Shown: piece after piece, positions 27,049 through 35,095 of the stretch
Numbering within the stretch: position 1 is the stretch's first letter
Layout: each line of letters starts with the position of its first letter
NCBI GenBank assembly: GCA_029210175.1
Contig: JARGPL010000034.1
Span: 1-46,744, forward strand
Direction: 5' to 3'
Source of the DNA: Minwuia sp.
Lineage (GTDB): Bacteria > Pseudomonadota > Alphaproteobacteria > Minwuiales > Minwuiaceae
Length of the DNA stretch: 46,744 nt
The notes under the pieces: model-generated
What the model saw: only the letters and a program-made list of their open reading frames with translations
Told to the model about the DNA's origin: nothing
Database searches by the model: none
Position numbers and translations under genes: made by a program

Positions 27049-28149
27049 TCAGACCGCCTCCAGAGGCACCTTCAGCCGGGTGCCATCCACCACGATCCCG
27101 CCCCGGTCACCAATGGTGATGGAGCCATAGCGTTCCGCATATACCTCTGGCAAGGGACGCGCGCCGGGGATTGCCAGCCACAGACGCAGCAGATGGCGTT
27201 TGCGCACCGCCTCCGGCCAGTCCTGATAGGCCAGCCTGTCATGCAGGATGGTGTGATTGTGCACAAGCTGGATGTCGCCGGGCCGGAACGTCATCTTCAG
27301 GTTCAGCGCGGGGTCATTGGCCAGTTCGTCGAACATGTCCAGCGCCGCGACCTCCCTGTCCGTCAGGCGGCGCGGCCCGTCGAGCCTGGCTGATGACATG
27401 ATGTAGCGCCGGGCATAGATCACGGAGAGATGACCCGCGTGATGATTGAATACGGGAATGTCGAACCAGGCCTTCTTGCCCGCCGGAATCTCACCGCGCC
27501 GATCGGTCGGAAAACTGCTGAACAGGGCCGCCAGCAGATCCGGACAGCGTGCGTGCATCTCGTTGTAGATCTGCATGGAACTCACAATGGCCGACTCACC
27601 CCCCGTCCTGGCGGTCTTCAGGCAGAGCAGCCCAACCACATCGCACGAATCCGTATGAAACGTCTGTCGCTCCGTCGTCTGATAGATCCTGACCTTCGGA
27701 TCGTCTGTCGACAGGCCCAGATCGCGCACGTGACCCAGCAGATGCCCCCGGGCATTCTGGCTGCGTGGGGTGCCGAGCAGCAGGCCAAGGCCGTACCAGG
27801 CGGCTGCGGTCTGTTCCATGTCCCAGCTGTCGGTGGGCAGCCCCCGTGCCAGCACGAACCCGCGACCATGCAGCAGGGTCTGCCGCCAGCTGTCAGCGCG
27901 TGCCTGCAGCGCAGGGTGATCCATGTCAGCCGCTGTCATCGCAGCGATCGGCTGGTCTGAACGCAGGAACTGTCGGACAGCCGAATCCAGCGCCTCGATG
28001 AAGCACGCATCAAGCGGATCGGTCCATGCCGCTTCCTGATCCTGCAGCGCCTCACCCCGCCAGGCTGAAGGTCCTGTGACCGGTGATGGCAGATCGGCCA
28101 TCGTCATTGCGCTGCTCATGCCCGGATCTTCGCGATCGGTTTCATGCAC
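27049..28149 (-). CDS. TauD/TfdA-family Fe(II)/2-oxoglutarate dioxygenase
   Basis: The 366-residue protein has the facial triad of the family: H165-T-D167 in TFHTDSCDVVGLL and a distal histidine in NHTILHDR (about 303), followed by RHLLRLWLA containing the 2-oxoglutarate arginine. It should hydroxylate an unknown small molecule using 2-oxoglutarate and oxygen. The closest layout is the group annotated only as TauD/TfdA dioxygenase, not taurine dioxygenase itself. The start is uncertain: GTG at 28149 has GGGGGAG close upstream, while ATG at 28119 lacks a site. It sits between hemE and the proposed origin, where the canonical order has nothing. Confidence 0.88.
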   Translation of the reverse strand: MHETDREDPGMSSAMTMADLPSPVTGPSAWRGEALQDQEAAWTDPLDACFIEALDSAVRQFLRSDQPIAAMTAADMDHPALQARADSWRQTLLHGRGFVLARGLPTDSWDMEQTAAAWYGLGLLLGTPRSQNARGHLLGHVRDLGLSTDDPKVRIYQTTERQTFHTDSCDVVGLLCLKTARTGGESAIVSSMQIYNEMHARCPDLLAALFSSFPTDRRGEIPAGKKAWFDIPVFNHHAGHLSVIYARRYIMSSARLDGPRRLTDREVAALDMFDELANDPALNLKMTFRPGDIQLVHNHTILHDRLAYQDWPEAVRKRHLLRLWLAIPGARPLPEVYAERYGSITIGDRGGIVVDGTRLKVPLEAV

Positions 28150-28161
28150 TCACTCCCCCAT

Positions 28162-28208
28162 CTTCTCTTAAGGATTCTTATAGACAAGATTCTTGTATTG
28201 GTAGTTGG
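28162..28208. other. AT-rich patch, candidate DNA-unwinding element
   Basis: The run from TCTTCTCTTAAGG to TGTATTGGTAG is the most AT-rich stretch of the origin region and contains two GATTC sites (28173-28177 and 28188-28192). It lies at the TauD-proximal edge. Confidence 0.45.
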
Positions 28209-28330
28209 TCGGCAGATAGCGGGGATACTTTCCGATCCCCATTTCGTGCACAGACCAGTTGCTGCAGCGCCATTCTATCCCCACTTTGCCCGCTGTTGGT
28301 GAAGGGCAGCCATGCGCGGTTTCCGTTGCC

Positions 28331-28339
28331 TTGTACACA
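28331..28339 (+). promoter_or_regulatory. DnaA-box-like 9-mer
   Basis: TTGTACACA differs from TTATNCACA at one position. It is one of two weak candidate boxes in the proposed origin. Confidence 0.4.
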
Positions 28340-28495
28340 GCTTCTACGGGACAGATCCGGCTTCTCCCGCTTTTCCCGCAGGTCCAGCGCGTTCGGCAGC
28401 GACCGGAACAGGCATGTGGAGGAATTTTGCCATAGGGTGTGCCGATTCCATCGCCTTCAGGCTCGCGTCCGATTCACCGCATCTGTACATTCGGC

Positions 28496-28504
28496 TGTGG
28501 ATGA
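28496..28504 (-). promoter_or_regulatory. DnaA-box-like 9-mer
   Basis: On the minus strand this reads TCATCCACA, one mismatch from TTATCCACA, and is also close to the moderate-affinity G-box TGATCCACA described for Caulobacter. Confidence 0.45.
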
Positions 28505-28582
28505 TTGTCATTGCGGGCGCCATCTCCGGCCCTCACGCCCGCCCCGCCCCGGATCAGGAAGCCAGCAGATGAAGATCAGCAC

Positions 28583-29404
28583 ATGAACAAGTTTCACCTG
28601 CATCTCGTGTCCGATTCAACGGGCGAGACACTGACCGGCATCCTCAATGCCGCGCTGGTGCAGTTCCGCGACGCCCAGGCGGTGAAGCACCTCTGGCCCA
28701 TGATCCGAAACCGGGCGCAGATGGAACTGGTGATCAAGAGCATTCAGGAGACCCCGGGCATCGTCATCTTCACGATGGTCGACACGCCGCTGCGCCTGCT
28801 GCTGGAAGATGCCTGCCGCCGCATGGGGGTACGCAGCGTCGCCGCGCTGGACCCGGTGATGACCGCGCTCGGCAGCTTCCTGGGTGGTGAAACCCGTGGC
28901 CAGCCGGGCATCCAGCATGAGATGAATACCGAATACTTCGACCGCATCGAGGCCATGCACTTCACCCTGATCCACGACGATGGCCAGCACGTGGAGGACC
29001 TGGATCGTGCCGATATCGTCATTGTCGGGGTTTCGCGTACATCGAAGACGCCGACCTGCATGTATCTGGCCAATCGCGGCATCAAGGCCGCGAATGTTCC
29101 CTATGTGCCGAACGTGCCCCTGCCGGAACAGCTGTTCCGGCTGCGCAAGCCGCTGGTTGTGGGCCTGACCACATCCAGCGAACGCCTCAGCCAGATCCGG
29201 CGCAATCGCCTGCTGAGCCTGCGTGAATCCGGCGAAGGTGACTATTCCGATCCGGAACGGGTGGCCGACGAACTGGCGGAGGCCAAGCGGGTCTTCGCCC
29301 GCAACCGCTGGCCGACACTGGATGTGACGCGCAAGTCGATCGAGGAGTCCGCGGCGGCAATACTGTCGCTCTATCACCGCCGCCAGGCCGAGCAGAAGGT
29401 ATGA
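28583..29404 (+). CDS. ppsR: Pyruvate phosphate dikinase / PEP synthase regulatory protein (DUF299)
   Basis: The 273-residue bifunctional kinase/pyrophosphorylase switches PPDK or PEP synthase on and off by threonine phosphorylation. It starts MNKFHLHLVSDSTGETL, as the family does, and has the characteristic P-loop GVSRTSKTPT near residue 150 followed by YLANRGIKAANVPYVP. The ATG at 28583 was chosen by family length; the frame is open to 28505 through origin sequence. It is the first gene on the right replichore and begins a tightly packed operon with maf. Confidence 0.96.
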   Translation: MNKFHLHLVSDSTGETLTGILNAALVQFRDAQAVKHLWPMIRNRAQMELVIKSIQETPGIVIFTMVDTPLRLLLEDACRRMGVRSVAALDPVMTALGSFLGGETRGQPGIQHEMNTEYFDRIEAMHFTLIHDDGQHVEDLDRADIVIVGVSRTSKTPTCMYLANRGIKAANVPYVPNVPLPEQLFRLRKPLVVGLTTSSERLSQIRRNRLLSLRESGEGDYSDPERVADELAEAKRVFARNRWPTLDVTRKSIEESAAAILSLYHRRQAEQKV

Positions 29405-30051
29405 CGAATTCAGACCGACCGCGCCTGATTCTGGCATCAGGCAGTATGGCACGGCGGAAATTGCTGGCGTCCGCCGGACTGGCGTTCGAAGTCCTGCCCG
29501 CCGATGTCGATGAAGCCGCCATCAAATGGGAGGGCCAGCGTGAAGGGCTGGATGCGCAGAGCCTGGCGCTGCGGCTCGCCCATGCAAAATCACATCATAT
29601 CAGCATGTTGCATTCCGATGCGCTGGTTCTCGGGGCGGATCAGCTGCTCGTCCAGGGAACGGACATTTTCGACAAGCCGGTAGGGCGCAAGGGTCTGGCC
29701 GACCATATCGGGCGCCTGCAGGGGCGCGTCCATGTGCTGGTCAATGGGGTCATACTGATGCGCAACGGTACAGTTCTCTGGTCCTACCCTGAAACCATCG
29801 AGATGCGAATGCGGACGCTCGACGCGACGGAACAGGCGAGATACGTGCAGCAGGCGCCCGACGCGGCCCTGCAATCGGTCGGGGGCTACAGGGTCGAGGC
29901 GGAGGGCATTCATCTGTTCGACCGGATTGCCGGAGACAGTGCCGCAATCCAGGGCCTGCCCCTGTTGCCGGTGCTGGCAGCCCTGCGGGCCGAGGGCATT
30001 GACTGGTTGGGCAGCGACAGCGAAGCAGAAGGATTGAAGCGCCATGGATGA
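29401..30051 (+). CDS. maf: Maf-like nucleotide pyrophosphatase
   Basis: The 216-residue protein belongs to the Maf/Ham1 fold of nucleoside triphosphate pyrophosphatases that clear modified nucleotides. Seen: LASGSMARRKLLASAG (canonically SxSPRR; here S-M-A-R-R), LGADQLLV with the catalytic aspartate, KPVGRKGLADHI and GGYRVEAEGIHLFDRIAGDSAAIQGLPL. Its start overlaps the ppsR stop by four bases and its end overlaps aroE by eight. The Met-Ala in place of Pro-Arg in the first motif is a deviation shared by some alphaproteobacterial second Maf proteins; substrate is unknown. Confidence 0.93.
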   Translation: MTNSDRPRLILASGSMARRKLLASAGLAFEVLPADVDEAAIKWEGQREGLDAQSLALRLAHAKSHHISMLHSDALVLGADQLLVQGTDIFDKPVGRKGLADHIGRLQGRVHVLVNGVILMRNGTVLWSYPETIEMRMRTLDATEQARYVQQAPDAALQSVGGYRVEAEGIHLFDRIAGDSAAIQGLPLLPVLAALRAEGIDWLGSDSEAEGLKRHG

Positions 30052-30895
30052 GCAACGCCAGGCCGCCGTACCCGGCGCCATTGCCGCGGTTCTGGGCTGG
30101 CCGGTGGCGCACAGCCTGTCGCCGAAACTGCATGGATTCTGGCTGCGCGAACAGAACCTCGACGGGTCATACCTGGGCTTGCCGGTGGCGCCGGATGCGT
30201 TCGAGGCCGGCGTGCGGGGTCTGGTTGCAACCGGCTTCCGTGGGGTCAATGTTACGGTGCCGCACAAGCTGGCGGCGCTGCAGATTGCCGATGCGGTGGA
30301 TGCGGCGGCGCAGGCCATCGGGGCCGTCAACACGCTGGTCTTCGGCGATGATGGCCGCATCCTGGGCCGCAATACCGATGCCTATGGTTTCCTGAACAAT
30401 CTGACGGACGCCGGTGTTGATGTCGCGGCCGGACCGGCGATGATCATCGGGGCCGGTGGCGCGGCCAGGGCCGCTGTCCATGCCCTGCTGTCTGCGGGTT
30501 GTCCGCGGCTCTATCTGACCAACCGAACACCGGAGAAGGCGGTCGGGCTGCGTGAAGGTATGGCCGATGACAGAATCCATGTTCTGCCATTCAATACATT
30601 GAATTCATTGCCTGATGACATTGTCCTGCTCGGCAATACCACCAGCCTTGGTATGGCAGGCAAGGGCACTCTGGACGTCACCTTGACGGGCCTGCCATCA
30701 GACGCCTGGGTGCATGACATTGTCTATGTTCCGCTCGAGACACCCTTGCTGCGGGCGGCGCGACGGCTTGGCTTGCGCACGGTTGACGGTCTCGGGATGC
30801 TGTTGCATCAGGCAGTGCCCGCCTTCGAAGCCTTCTTCGGGCGGCAGGTCACAGTCAGTGATGCCTTGCGCAATCATGTCTTGGGGAGGGAATGA
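30044..30895 (+). CDS. aroE: Shikimate dehydrogenase (NADP+)
   Basis: The 283-residue enzyme reduces 3-dehydroshikimate in the aromatic amino-acid pathway. It has the shikimate-binding SLSPKLH (24-30), NVTVPHK with the catalytic lysine, GAVNTL, an NADP motif [17 protein letters not shown] and GLGMLLHQA near the C-terminus. It overlaps maf at its start and coaE by four bases at its end, giving a continuous operon from ppsR. Confidence 0.97.
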   Translation: MDEQRQAAVPGAIAAVLGWPVAHSLSPKLHGFWLREQNLDGSYLGLPVAPDAFEAGVRGLVATGFRGVNVTVPHKLAALQIADAVDAAAQAIGAVNTLVFGDDGRILGRNTDAYGFLNNLTDAGVDVAAGPAMIIGAGGAARAAVHALLSAGCPRLYLTNRTPEKAVGLREGMADDRIHVLPFNTLNSLPDDIVLLGNTTSLGMAGKGTLDVTLTGLPSDAWVHDIVYVPLETPLLRAARRLGLRTVDGLGMLLHQAVPAFEAFFGRQVTVSDALRNHVLGRE

Positions 30896-31503
30896 TGACC
30901 TATGTGGTGGCCTTGACCGGTTCCATCGGGATGGGGAAATCCGCAACGGCGGCGATGTTTCGCGCCAATGGCGTGCCTGTATGGGACGCGGATGCGGCAG
31001 TGCATGAGATCTACGCGGTCGGCGGCCCTGCGGTCGGGCCGGTGGGAAAGCGATTCCCGAATGCGGTGGTCGATGGCGCGGTGGACAGGGAACGGTTGAG
31101 CGCGGAAGTCCTGGGGGATGACGCCGCGATCCGGGATCTGGAGCGCATCGTGCATCCGCTGGTGGGGGAGCATCGCGCTGCCTTCCGTGCCGAAGCGGCT
31201 GCTGCGGGTGCAACGATCGTTGTCGTCGACGTGCCGCTGCTGTTCGAGACAGGCGGCGAGAAGAAGGTGGATGCCGTGGTCGTGGTCAGTGCCACCGCAG
31301 AACAGCAGCGCGAGAGGGTGCTGGCGCGACCGGGCATGACCGTGGCGAAGTTCGAATCCATCCTTGCCCGCCAGACCCCGGACGCGGAAAAGCGCGCCCG
31401 GGCTGACCATGTCATCGACACCAGCGTCAGTCTGGCCGAAACCGAAGCTCAGGTCGCGGCGCTGGTCGCGGCCATGCGTGGGAAACTGCTGGCTGCGGGC
31501 TGA
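30892..31503 (+). CDS. coaE: Dephospho-CoA kinase
   Basis: The 203-residue kinase makes the last step of coenzyme A synthesis. It has the P-loop G10-SIGMGKS17, [11 protein letters not shown], the HPLVGEHR lid region and [22 protein letters not shown]. The start overlaps aroE as ATGATGA, so either of two adjacent ATG codons may be used. Position between aroE and dnaQ matches other alphaproteobacterial origins. Confidence 0.97.
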   Translation: MMTYVVALTGSIGMGKSATAAMFRANGVPVWDADAAVHEIYAVGGPAVGPVGKRFPNAVVDGAVDRERLSAEVLGDDAAIRDLERIVHPLVGEHRAAFRAEAAAAGATIVVVDVPLLFETGGEKKVDAVVVVSATAEQQRERVLARPGMTVAKFESILARQTPDAEKRARADHVIDTSVSLAETEAQVAALVAAMRGKLLAAG

Positions 31504-31564
31504 CAGGTCGGGACCTGATATGGTATTCATGCGTGATCAAGACGCAAGATGATGGGTAGGGCTG

Positions 31565-32236
31565 ATGCGTGAGATCGTTCTGGATACCGAAACGACCGGA
31601 CTGGACCCGAAGGATGGCCATCGGATTGTCGAGATCGGCTGTCTGGAGCTGATCGACCGGGTGCCAACCGGTCGCCGGTTTCATGAACTGATCAATCCCG
31701 AGCGGATGATGGACGAGGGCGCGTTCAAGGTGCACGGCATCTCCGACGAGATGCTGGCTGACAAGCCGGTTTTCGCGGCGGTCGTCGACAGGTTCCTGGA
31801 ATTCATCGGTGATGATCCGCTGGTGATCCACAATGCGGCCTTCGACATGAAGTTCCTGAACTGGGAACTGAAGCAGGCCGGTCGTCCGCCCCTGGCCATG
31901 ACCCGCGCCGTGGACACCCTGGCGATCGCACGCAAGAAGTTCCCCGGCTCCCCCGCCAGCCTGGATGCGCTCTGCAAGCGGTTCAATGTCGATACCTCGT
32001 CGCGCAACCTGCATGGGGCGCTGATCGATTCCCGACTGCTGGCCGACGTCTACTTTCATCTGACCAGCGCCACGCAGGCTGGTCTGTCGCTGGAAACCGA
32101 TGCGGTGCGCGACAGCTCGGGTGGCGTGCAGCGTCTGCCCCGGGCACCGCGCGACCATCAGGTGCCGGAGGCGGAGGCCGCCGCGCATCGTGCATTTCTG
32201 GAATCAGCGGTGACAGACCCGATCTGGAGCCGTTAG
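31565..32236 (+). CDS. dnaQ: DNA polymerase III subunit epsilon
   Basis: The 223-residue proofreading 3'-5' exonuclease has ExoI D7-T-E9-T, ExoII in VIHNAAFDMKFLN and ExoIII-epsilon with HGALIDSRLLADVY. The C-terminal tail (after about residue 180) would bind the polymerase alpha subunit. AGGG lies close before the ATG. It ends the ppsR-dnaQ block; secB, which often follows in other genomes, is absent here and rho comes next. Confidence 0.97.
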   Translation: MREIVLDTETTGLDPKDGHRIVEIGCLELIDRVPTGRRFHELINPERMMDEGAFKVHGISDEMLADKPVFAAVVDRFLEFIGDDPLVIHNAAFDMKFLNWELKQAGRPPLAMTRAVDTLAIARKKFPGSPASLDALCKRFNVDTSSRNLHGALIDSRLLADVYFHLTSATQAGLSLETDAVRDSSGGVQRLPRAPRDHQVPEAEAAAHRAFLESAVTDPIWSR

Positions 32237-32608
32237 AGCACGGGGCAGCGGCCACCGCGGTGGTGTCGCCTGATGGCTCCGGCGGTTTCCGGCGCCGGGC
32301 GCACATATTTTCAGTTTGCAGTCCCCGGCCAAGCGTGTAGGAATTGCGGTGTTGCGGCCCTGCCGTGGCATCACGCCTCAATCAGGGGCGGCTGATCAGG
32401 TCACCCATGCTGCTCCGGCAGCATCTGCGTCGTGGCCCGGGAATCCGCTCCTGCTCCGATATACAGATACGGTCGCCTGGCCTCTTGCCCTTGTCCGATG
32501 CTGCCCCGACCTGATCCGGGGCTGCTGACGGTGTCGCGATGCGGCATGGCAGTCGGGTTGTGCCGACAGACGTTTCCCCACACGACATTCGCTTGTTTCA
32601 ACTTTTTG
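32237..32608 (+). promoter_or_regulatory. Long rho 5' leader with strong hairpins
   Basis: These 372 bases between dnaQ and rho hold no supported gene. They contain a 12-bp perfect palindrome CCACCGCGGTGG (32252-32263), a perfect 7-bp stem with TCCG loop ATGCTGC-TCCG-GCAGCAT (32407-32424), and GCCCCG/CGGGGC with an 8-base loop (32503-32522). None is followed by a T run. The frame upstream of rho is open from 32432 but shows no domain. rho mRNAs in other bacteria have long leaders used for autogenous control; that role here is inferred. Confidence 0.5.
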
Positions 32609-33874
32609 ATGGCAGACATGAACCTAGGTGCACTGAAGGCGAAGACCCCGTCCGAACTGCTCGAGATGGCTGAAGAGCTCGAGATCGAGAACCCGTCGAC
32701 CATGCGCAAGCAGGACATGCTGTTCGCGATCCTGAAGGCATCGGCGGAGGATGGTGAGGAAATCACCGGCGTCGGCGTGCTGGAGATCCTGTCGGACGGC
32801 TTTGGCTTCCTGCGTTCGCCCGAGGCGAATTACCTGCCCGGTTCCGATGACATCTATGTCAGCCCTACGCAGATCCGACGTTTCTCGCTCCGCACCGGCG
32901 ACACGGTCGAGGGCGAGATTCGCGCGCCAAAGGATGGCGAGCGCTATTTTGCGCTGATGAAGGTGTCCCTGATCAACTTCGAGGATCTGGAGGCCGGCCG
33001 CCACAAGGTCGCGTTCGACAATCTGACCCCGCTCTATCCCGATGAGCGGCTGCACATGGAAACCGACGACGCCACCAACAAGGACCGCAGTTCCCGGGTC
33101 ATCGACCTGATCAGCCCCATCGGCAAGGGCCAGCGCGGCCTGATCGTCGCGCCACCGCGTACCGGCAAGACCGTGCTGCTGCAGAACATCGCCCACGCCA
33201 TCTCGGCCAACCATCCGGGGTGTTATCTGATCGTGCTGCTGATCGATGAGCGGCCGGAAGAAGTGACCGACATGCAGCGCTCGGTGAATGGCGAGGTGGT
33301 CAGTTCCACCTTCGACGAGCCGGCGCAGCGTCACGTTCAGGTCGCCGAAATGGTCATCGAAAAGGCGAAGCGGCTGGTCGAGCACAAGCGCGATGTGGTG
33401 ATCCTGCTGGATTCCATCACCCGCCTGGCCCGCGCCTACAACACCGTCGTGCCGTCTTCGGGCAAGGTGCTGACCGGCGGTGTTGATGCCAACGCGCTGC
33501 AGCGCCCGAAACGTTTCTTCGGTGCTGCCCGGAATATCGAGGAAGGCGGCTCGCTGACCATCGTCGCCACCGCCCTGATCGACACCGGCAGTCGCATGGA
33601 TGAAGTCATCTTCGAAGAGTTCAAGGGCACCGGTAACTCGGAACTGATCCTGGACCGCAAGCTGGCCGACAAGCGCACGTTCCCGGCCATCGACATCACC
33701 AAGTCCGGTACCCGCAAGGAAGAGCTGCTGGTCAGCAAGTCCGACCTCACCAAGATGTGGGTGCTGCGCCGCATCCTGGCCCCGATGGGCACCACGGACG
33801 CCATGGAGTTCCTGCTGTCGAAGCTGAAGGACAGCAAGAACAATGCGGACTTCTTCGATTCCATGAATACCTGA
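32609..33874 (+). CDS. rho: Transcription termination factor Rho
   Basis: The 421-residue hexameric RNA helicase begins [24 protein letters not shown] (Rho_N), followed by the cold-shock-like RNA-binding domain with [22 protein letters not shown] and the RecA-type ATPase with Walker [12 protein letters not shown] (about 181-191), [10 protein letters not shown] and the Q/R-loop region [19 protein letters not shown]. The start may instead be the ATG at 32618, which gives MNLGALK as in many homologues; neither has a clear ribosome site. Its place on the ppsR side of the origin is unusual, since rho normally lies beside hemJ or mnmE. Confidence 0.97.
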   Translation: MADMNLGALKAKTPSELLEMAEELEIENPSTMRKQDMLFAILKASAEDGEEITGVGVLEILSDGFGFLRSPEANYLPGSDDIYVSPTQIRRFSLRTGDTVEGEIRAPKDGERYFALMKVSLINFEDLEAGRHKVAFDNLTPLYPDERLHMETDDATNKDRSSRVIDLISPIGKGQRGLIVAPPRTGKTVLLQNIAHAISANHPGCYLIVLLIDERPEEVTDMQRSVNGEVVSSTFDEPAQRHVQVAEMVIEKAKRLVEHKRDVVILLDSITRLARAYNTVVPSSGKVLTGGVDANALQRPKRFFGAARNIEEGGSLTIVATALIDTGSRMDEVIFEEFKGTGNSELILDRKLADKRTFPAIDITKSGTRKEELLVSKSDLTKMWVLRRILAPMGTTDAMEFLLSKLKDSKNNADFFDSMNT

Positions 33875-33910
33875 GCGACGGCATGTCGGCAGACAGGATG
33901 ACTTGTCCGG

Positions 33911-33925
33911 GGGGCGATGCGCCCC
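33911..33925. terminator. GC hairpin between convergent rho and GNAT genes
   Basis: GGGGCG-ATG-CGCCCC follows rho by about 37 bases and lies just before the convergent GNAT stop. No T run follows on either strand, so it may stabilise 3' ends rather than terminate by itself. Confidence 0.35.
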
Positions 33926-33939
33926 GGCAGGCCACCTGA

Positions 33940-34410
33940 TCAGCCGGGGCCGAGTTCCAGCTTCATCCCCAGGTGACTGGCGGTGAAGCCGAGCCGTTCG
34001 TAGAACCGCAGGGCATCGGCACGCGCGCGATCCGTGGTCAGCTGTACCAGTCCGCAGTCCCGTGCCCGGCAGGTCTCGATCGCCCAGGTGAACATGGCTT
34101 CCCCCAGACCACCACCCCGATGGTCGCGGTGGATACGCACGCTTTCGATCTGGCCGCGCCACATGCCGGTGCGTGACAGACCGGGGATGAAGCTGAGCTG
34201 CAGGCAGCCAATGACAGAGCTGTCGCGTTCCACCACCGCCAGCATCTGGTTCGGATCGGTATCGATGGCGGCGAATGCATCGACATAGCGCGGGTTGGGG
34301 GGCTGGGACGGGTCTTCGCGGGCGGCCCCCAGCGGATCATCGGCCAGAAGCGCGATGATGGCTGGCAGGTCTGACGCCACCGCGCGGCGAAACCGGTGCG
34401 CGGTGGTCAT
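33940..34410 (-). CDS. GNAT-family N-acetyltransferase
   Basis: The 156-residue protein has the GNAT core: LAVVERDSSVIGCLQLSF, IESVRIHRDHRGGGLGEAMFTWAI with the acetyl-CoA-binding R-x-x-G-x-G pattern, and CGLVQLTTDRARADALRFYERLGF. The substrate is unknown. It starts 49 bases after the gcrA stop on the same strand and may share its transcript. The family is certain; nothing indicates the acceptor. Confidence 0.92.
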   Translation of the reverse strand: MTTAHRFRRAVASDLPAIIALLADDPLGAAREDPSQPPNPRYVDAFAAIDTDPNQMLAVVERDSSVIGCLQLSFIPGLSRTGMWRGQIESVRIHRDHRGGGLGEAMFTWAIETCRARDCGLVQLTTDRARADALRFYERLGFTASHLGMKLELGPG

Positions 34411-34459
34411 CGCGTGTCTTCAGAGCCGGTTTGCACGCCTGCCGGACAGGTGGCCCCGA

Positions 34460-34891
34460 TCAGGCTGCTGCCGTGCGATGGCGATAGGCGATGGAGCAAT
34501 GATAGTCGCAGTACGGCTTGCCGGTCAGCGTTTCATGGTCACAGAAATGGAAGTCGGATTCACCGGGGTGCCCGACAGGAAACTGGCAGCGGCGATGCTG
34601 CGGCAGGGCACCCGGGGGCGGCGGTGCCGCAGCCGGGGCCTGCGGGGCCACCAGCTCTTCCGGTTCCGGCCTTGGTGCCGGGCGGGTGAAACGGGGGCGG
34701 GGCGCGGCCTGCTTGGGTGCCTTGGCGGCACGCGGGCGACCGGGCTTTGACAGACCAAGACGGTTGGCCTTGCCGATTACCGCATTGCGCGTGACGTTGC
34801 CCAGCTGCTCCGCAATCTGCGCGGCGGTCATGCCTGTGCCCCAGAGGTCCTTCAGTCGTGTGACCCGTTCTTCTGTCCAGCCTGCCGACAT
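34460..34891 (-). CDS. gcrA: GcrA cell-cycle regulator
   Basis: The 143-residue protein has the GcrA N-terminal helix-turn-helix (WTEERVTRLKDLWGTGMTAAQIAEQLG, RNAVIGKANRLGLS), a Pro/Ala-rich linker and a C-terminal Cys/His segment (CQFPVGHPGESDFHFCDHETLTGKPYCDYHC). In Caulobacter GcrA joins sigma-70 polymerase at promoters with CcrM-methylated GANTC sites and its gene is activated by DnaA. Here a perfect DnaA box and two GANTC sites lie within about 110 bases upstream of the start, which suggests the same control. Proximity to the origin means early duplication in the cell cycle. Confidence 0.95.
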   Translation of the reverse strand: MSAGWTEERVTRLKDLWGTGMTAAQIAEQLGNVTRNAVIGKANRLGLSKPGRPRAAKAPKQAAPRPRFTRPAPRPEPEELVAPQAPAAAPPPPGALPQHRRCQFPVGHPGESDFHFCDHETLTGKPYCDYHCSIAYRHRTAAA

Positions 34892-34954
34892 GATCTCTCT
34901 CCCGCGCTATATCTGGTGAGCACCAGCTTCTGCCCATCAAGATACGGGATGAGG

Positions 34955-34987
34955 GAGTCCCCTCCAAGCAGGAAAGCTGCGGGATTC
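34955..34987 (-). promoter_or_regulatory. Two GANTC methylation sites upstream of gcrA
   Basis: GAGTC at 34955-34959 and GATTC at 34983-34987 are CcrM target sites 64 and 92 bases before the gcrA start codon. With GcrA known to act at methylated GANTC promoters in Caulobacter, they are candidates for feedback control. Confidence 0.5.
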
Positions 34988-34996
34988 CCAATATAT

Positions 34997-35005
34997 TGTG
35001 GATAA
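34997..35005 (-). promoter_or_regulatory. Perfect DnaA box upstream of gcrA
   Basis: The plus strand reads TGTGGATAA, the exact complement of TTATCCACA, embedded in an AT-rich patch (AATATATTG). It lies 106 bases upstream of the gcrA ATG and is the only perfect consensus DnaA box noticed in the intergenic sequence of this window. Confidence 0.75.
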
Positions 35006-35095
35006 CCCTGCCCGGCATACCAGCGCGGACGCCAAGATCCGTGCTGGCAAGGGCTTTTCCGTTGTGGGCAGAAACGGGCGAACAGCTCCGTGCGG

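Larger units (their letters stand above)
28150..28582. other. Proposed chromosomal replication origin (oriC)
   Basis: This 433-base gene-free stretch lies between the hemE side (all minus) and ppsR (plus). In Caulobacter the origin lies between hemE and the gene for the PPDK regulatory protein, the same neighbours. Seen here: an AT-rich patch (28162-28208), two 9-mers one mismatch from the DnaA box (28331, 28496), repeated TATCCCC-type motifs including a GGGGAT/ATCCCC hairpin (28221-28240), and four GANTC sites (28173, 28188, 28444, 28471). No perfect TTATCCACA is present, so the identification rests on context plus weak boxes. Confidence 0.75.

Noticed and set aside
32432-32608. A 59-codon extension of Rho or a leader peptide
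   Set aside because: The residues do not match Rho N-termini, and hairpins dominate the stretch; no ribosome site precedes a start there.
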